In this document: positions 31,679-33,012 of the stretch, one piece after another | How the letters are laid out: each line of letters opens with the position of its first letter | Numbering within the stretch: position 1 is the first letter of the stretch | Assembly: GCA_947176035.1 (NCBI GenBank) | Contig: CAMWPJ010000010.1 | Span: forward strand, 1 to 33,012 | Length of the DNA stretch: 33,012 bases | Source of the DNA: an uncultured Clostridia bacterium | GTDB lineage: Bacteria > Bacillota > Clostridia > Oscillospirales > Acutalibacteraceae | Reading direction: 5' to 3' | Notes under the pieces: model-generated | What the model was told of the DNA's origin: nothing | Seen by the model: only the letters and a program-made list of their open reading frames with translations | Database searches by the model: none | Program-made: the position numbers and the translations under genes

Positions 31679-32854
31679 ATGAAAAAGATTTTATCAGTTT
31701 TACTTGCAATGTGTGTAATGCTTATGACAAGCATCACTGCATTTGCAGCTCAGACACCAAGCACTGACAAAGTGCAAAAACAAATTGAGGGTGCTGTTGC
31801 ATACCTTACCGCCGATGCCGAGAGTTATGGCGTTGATCAGGCATTGGATTTCAGCTTTTTAGCTGATTCAGGTGCAGATGTATCAAAATTTGCTGACGGC
31901 TTTATTGCTGATGTAAAAGCAAATCTTGATGCCAACAACGGCAGAATTGTTGCAGCCTATGGCGAAAGTCTTGCAACCTACGGTTCAGTAATCACAGCTC
32001 TTATTGCCCTTGGCGAGGACACAACAGATTTTTACGGTTATAATATCGAGGAATCATTTATGGCAATGGACCCTACAGTTGTGCCGGTGACACCAAATTA
32101 TTATTATAACATTATTAATGGTGCATTTTTATGTGATAACAGTGATGAATTTATCGAGGCGATTTGCGATACATACATCAGCGAGTTCTACACAATGGGC
32201 GAGGGCGCAAATTTCTATGGCTATGGCTGTGATAACACTGCGTATTTCATTGCTGCAATTTCACTCGGTCATTTCCAGCTTGGCAAGTATTCAGATGTGC
32301 TGAATGATGCAATGACAGTTCTTAATAGCTATGCAGTTGAAGGCGGTTACTGCTATAATCCTGAATACGGTACACAACCGAACGCAGATTCAACAGCACT
32401 TGCACTCTGGGCAAACAGTTCATATTACGGTGATGATGCCGATATCAGCAATCCAGAAACCCTTACCCCGCATTTTGAAAAGCTGAATTCAATTTATGCA
32501 GATCTCTGCGGCTTTGAGGGCAAAACAACAGGTGTATTTACATATGATGATGAAGATAATATGTATGCAACAAAGGATGCACTGATTGCACTTTCATCAT
32601 ATTATTTTGATGTATGGGCACAGGAAGAAATCAATAAGCCTGATGATAAAGAAGACGAGACAAAGCCAGTTGCTCCTTCACAGCAGGTAACTGAAAATCA
32701 GACCGCATCCACAACTGAAAAGAAAACAACCGAAAAAGCAAACACGTCTAAAAAATCACCTGCAACAGGTGCGGACACAGCAATCATCTGCACTTCAGCC
32801 GCTCTTCTTGCAGCTGCAGGCGTAATAACAGTTCTCAAAAAGAAAGAGAAATAA
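31679..32854 (+). CDS. Secreted, wall-anchored protein with prenyltransferase-like alpha/alpha repeats (transcobalamin alpha-like)
   Basis: A 391-residue surface protein with AAGGAGG seven bases before the ATG. The signal peptide ends at AFAAQ (about residue 23-24). The main body has helical repeat motifs recalling squalene-cyclase/prenyltransferase barrels: GSVITALIALGEDTTDFYGYN, shown here in part as ALIALGEDTTDFYGYN, then DNTAYFIAAISLG, and NADSTALALWANSS after a GGYCYNPEYG turn. Animal transcobalamin has this alpha6/alpha6 fold as its N-terminal domain. The C-terminus has a Lys/Thr/Glu spacer, SPATG (360-364), a membrane helix and KKKEK, a sortase-type sorting signal variant. With the DUF4430 lipoprotein and the riboswitch, it probably captures cobalamin. 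Fold and role are inferred. Confidence 0.8.
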   Translation: MKKILSVLLAMCVMLMTSITAFAAQTPSTDKVQKQIEGAVAYLTADAESYGVDQALDFSFLADSGADVSKFADGFIADVKANLDANNGRIVAAYGESLATYGSVITALIALGEDTTDFYGYNIEESFMAMDPTVVPVTPNYYYNIINGAFLCDNSDEFIEAICDTYISEFYTMGEGANFYGYGCDNTAYFIAAISLGHFQLGKYSDVLNDAMTVLNSYAVEGGYCYNPEYGTQPNADSTALALWANSSYYGDDADISNPETLTPHFEKLNSIYADLCGFEGKTTGVFTYDDEDNMYATKDALIALSSYYFDVWAQEEINKPDDKEDETKPVAPSQQVTENQTASTTEKKTTEKANTSKKSPATGADTAIICTSAALLAAAGVITVLKKKEK

Positions 32855-32860
32855 TAAAAA

Positions 32861-32891
32861 ACTCCCGTATTGTGTAAAACGATACGGGAGT
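32861..32891. terminator. Terminator at the end of the cobalamin-regulated unit, possibly bidirectional
   Basis: A 13-bp stem (ACTCCCGTATTGT with ACGATACGGGAGT, one G-U) has a five-base loop. The T-run is on the minus-strand side (AAAAAA before the left arm), and the plus-strand tail is only ACTTATATT, so it fits a minus-strand gene from the right better than the plus-strand unit. Confidence 0.7.
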
Positions 32892-33012
32892 ACTTATATT
32901 ACTTTACATATTTGATTATGTGTTTAATAGAATAATTAAGTGAAAAACATATGCCGGCAAAAATATCATAGTCAATGTGTTTAACATTATGGGTAGTTAT
33001 TGTTCTCTAAAC
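32892..33012. other. Right-edge stretch, no gene supported
   Basis: All six frames are interrupted within the last 121 bases. A minus-strand frame ending at 32899 is open for 36 codons but lacks a start codon and has an in-frame TAG near the edge. It could be the decayed end of a gene beyond the window. Confidence 0.4.

Overview
This window looks like chromosomal DNA from a low-GC Gram-positive anaerobe of the Clostridia, most likely Oscillospiraceae/Ruminococcaceae or a close relative. The evidence is the AGGAGG-type ribosome binding sites with frequent GTG/TTG starts, the LCP and TagD wall-polymer proteins, a YcxB-like protein, an SPATG-type wall anchor, the DUF4430 family, and the conserved origin-proximal block rpmH-rnpA-yidD-yidC-khpB-mnmE-mnmG-rsmG-noc-parA-parB. 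No tRNA, rRNA, CRISPR array, insertion sequence or phage gene was seen.

Layout. (1) 1-4.5 kb: the tail of a YcxB-like gene, gyrA (with Ala at the main quinolone position) and an LCP wall-polymer ligase with a long charged cytoplasmic N-terminus. (2) 4.5-8.4 kb: accessory genes, mostly on the minus strand: a small XRE regulator, a membrane-anchored esterase, a histidine phosphatase, a second XRE regulator (plus strand) and mtnN. (3) 8.5-18.5 kb: the rpmH to parB block. It carries ribosomal protein L34, RNase P protein, the membrane insertase and its helper, an RNA-binding protein, three tRNA/rRNA modification enzymes, and the Noc-like, ParA and ParB segregation proteins. A 493-bp non-coding gap before parA holds three parS sites, two terminators, two dyads and a four-times repeated 9-mer. 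rpmH (44 codons) is real but missing from the ORF track. (4) 18.5-20.5 kb: serS, coupled to a DUF218/YdcF membrane protein. (5) 20.5-28.5 kb: glycan use (GH20, GH36 and GH27 glycosidases, an alpha/beta hydrolase) interleaved with a lipoprotein, an Rrf2 regulator, tcdA and a tagD-like cytidylyltransferase. (6) 28.6-30.6 kb: a MATE transporter, whose promoter lies inside a perfect palindrome, and hpt. (7) 30.6-32.9 kb: a cobalamin riboswitch with an intrinsic terminator, followed by two surface proteins.

The most interesting region is the last one. The riboswitch precedes a lipoprotein with a DUF4430 domain (related to the C-terminal beta domain of animal transcobalamin/intrinsic factor). Next comes a secreted, wall-anchored protein whose sequence resembles alpha/alpha-barrel prenyltransferase-like repeats (the fold of the transcobalamin N-terminal domain). 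Together they look like a two-polypeptide, B12-repressed, transcobalamin-like surface capture system. The riboswitch and DUF4430 calls are strong. The alpha-barrel call and the joint binding model are inference.

Several ORF-track starts were moved to downstream codons that have a proper ribosome binding site: LCP, small XRE, Noc, GH20, the lipoprotein, Rrf2, TagD, alpha/beta hydrolase and DUF4430.
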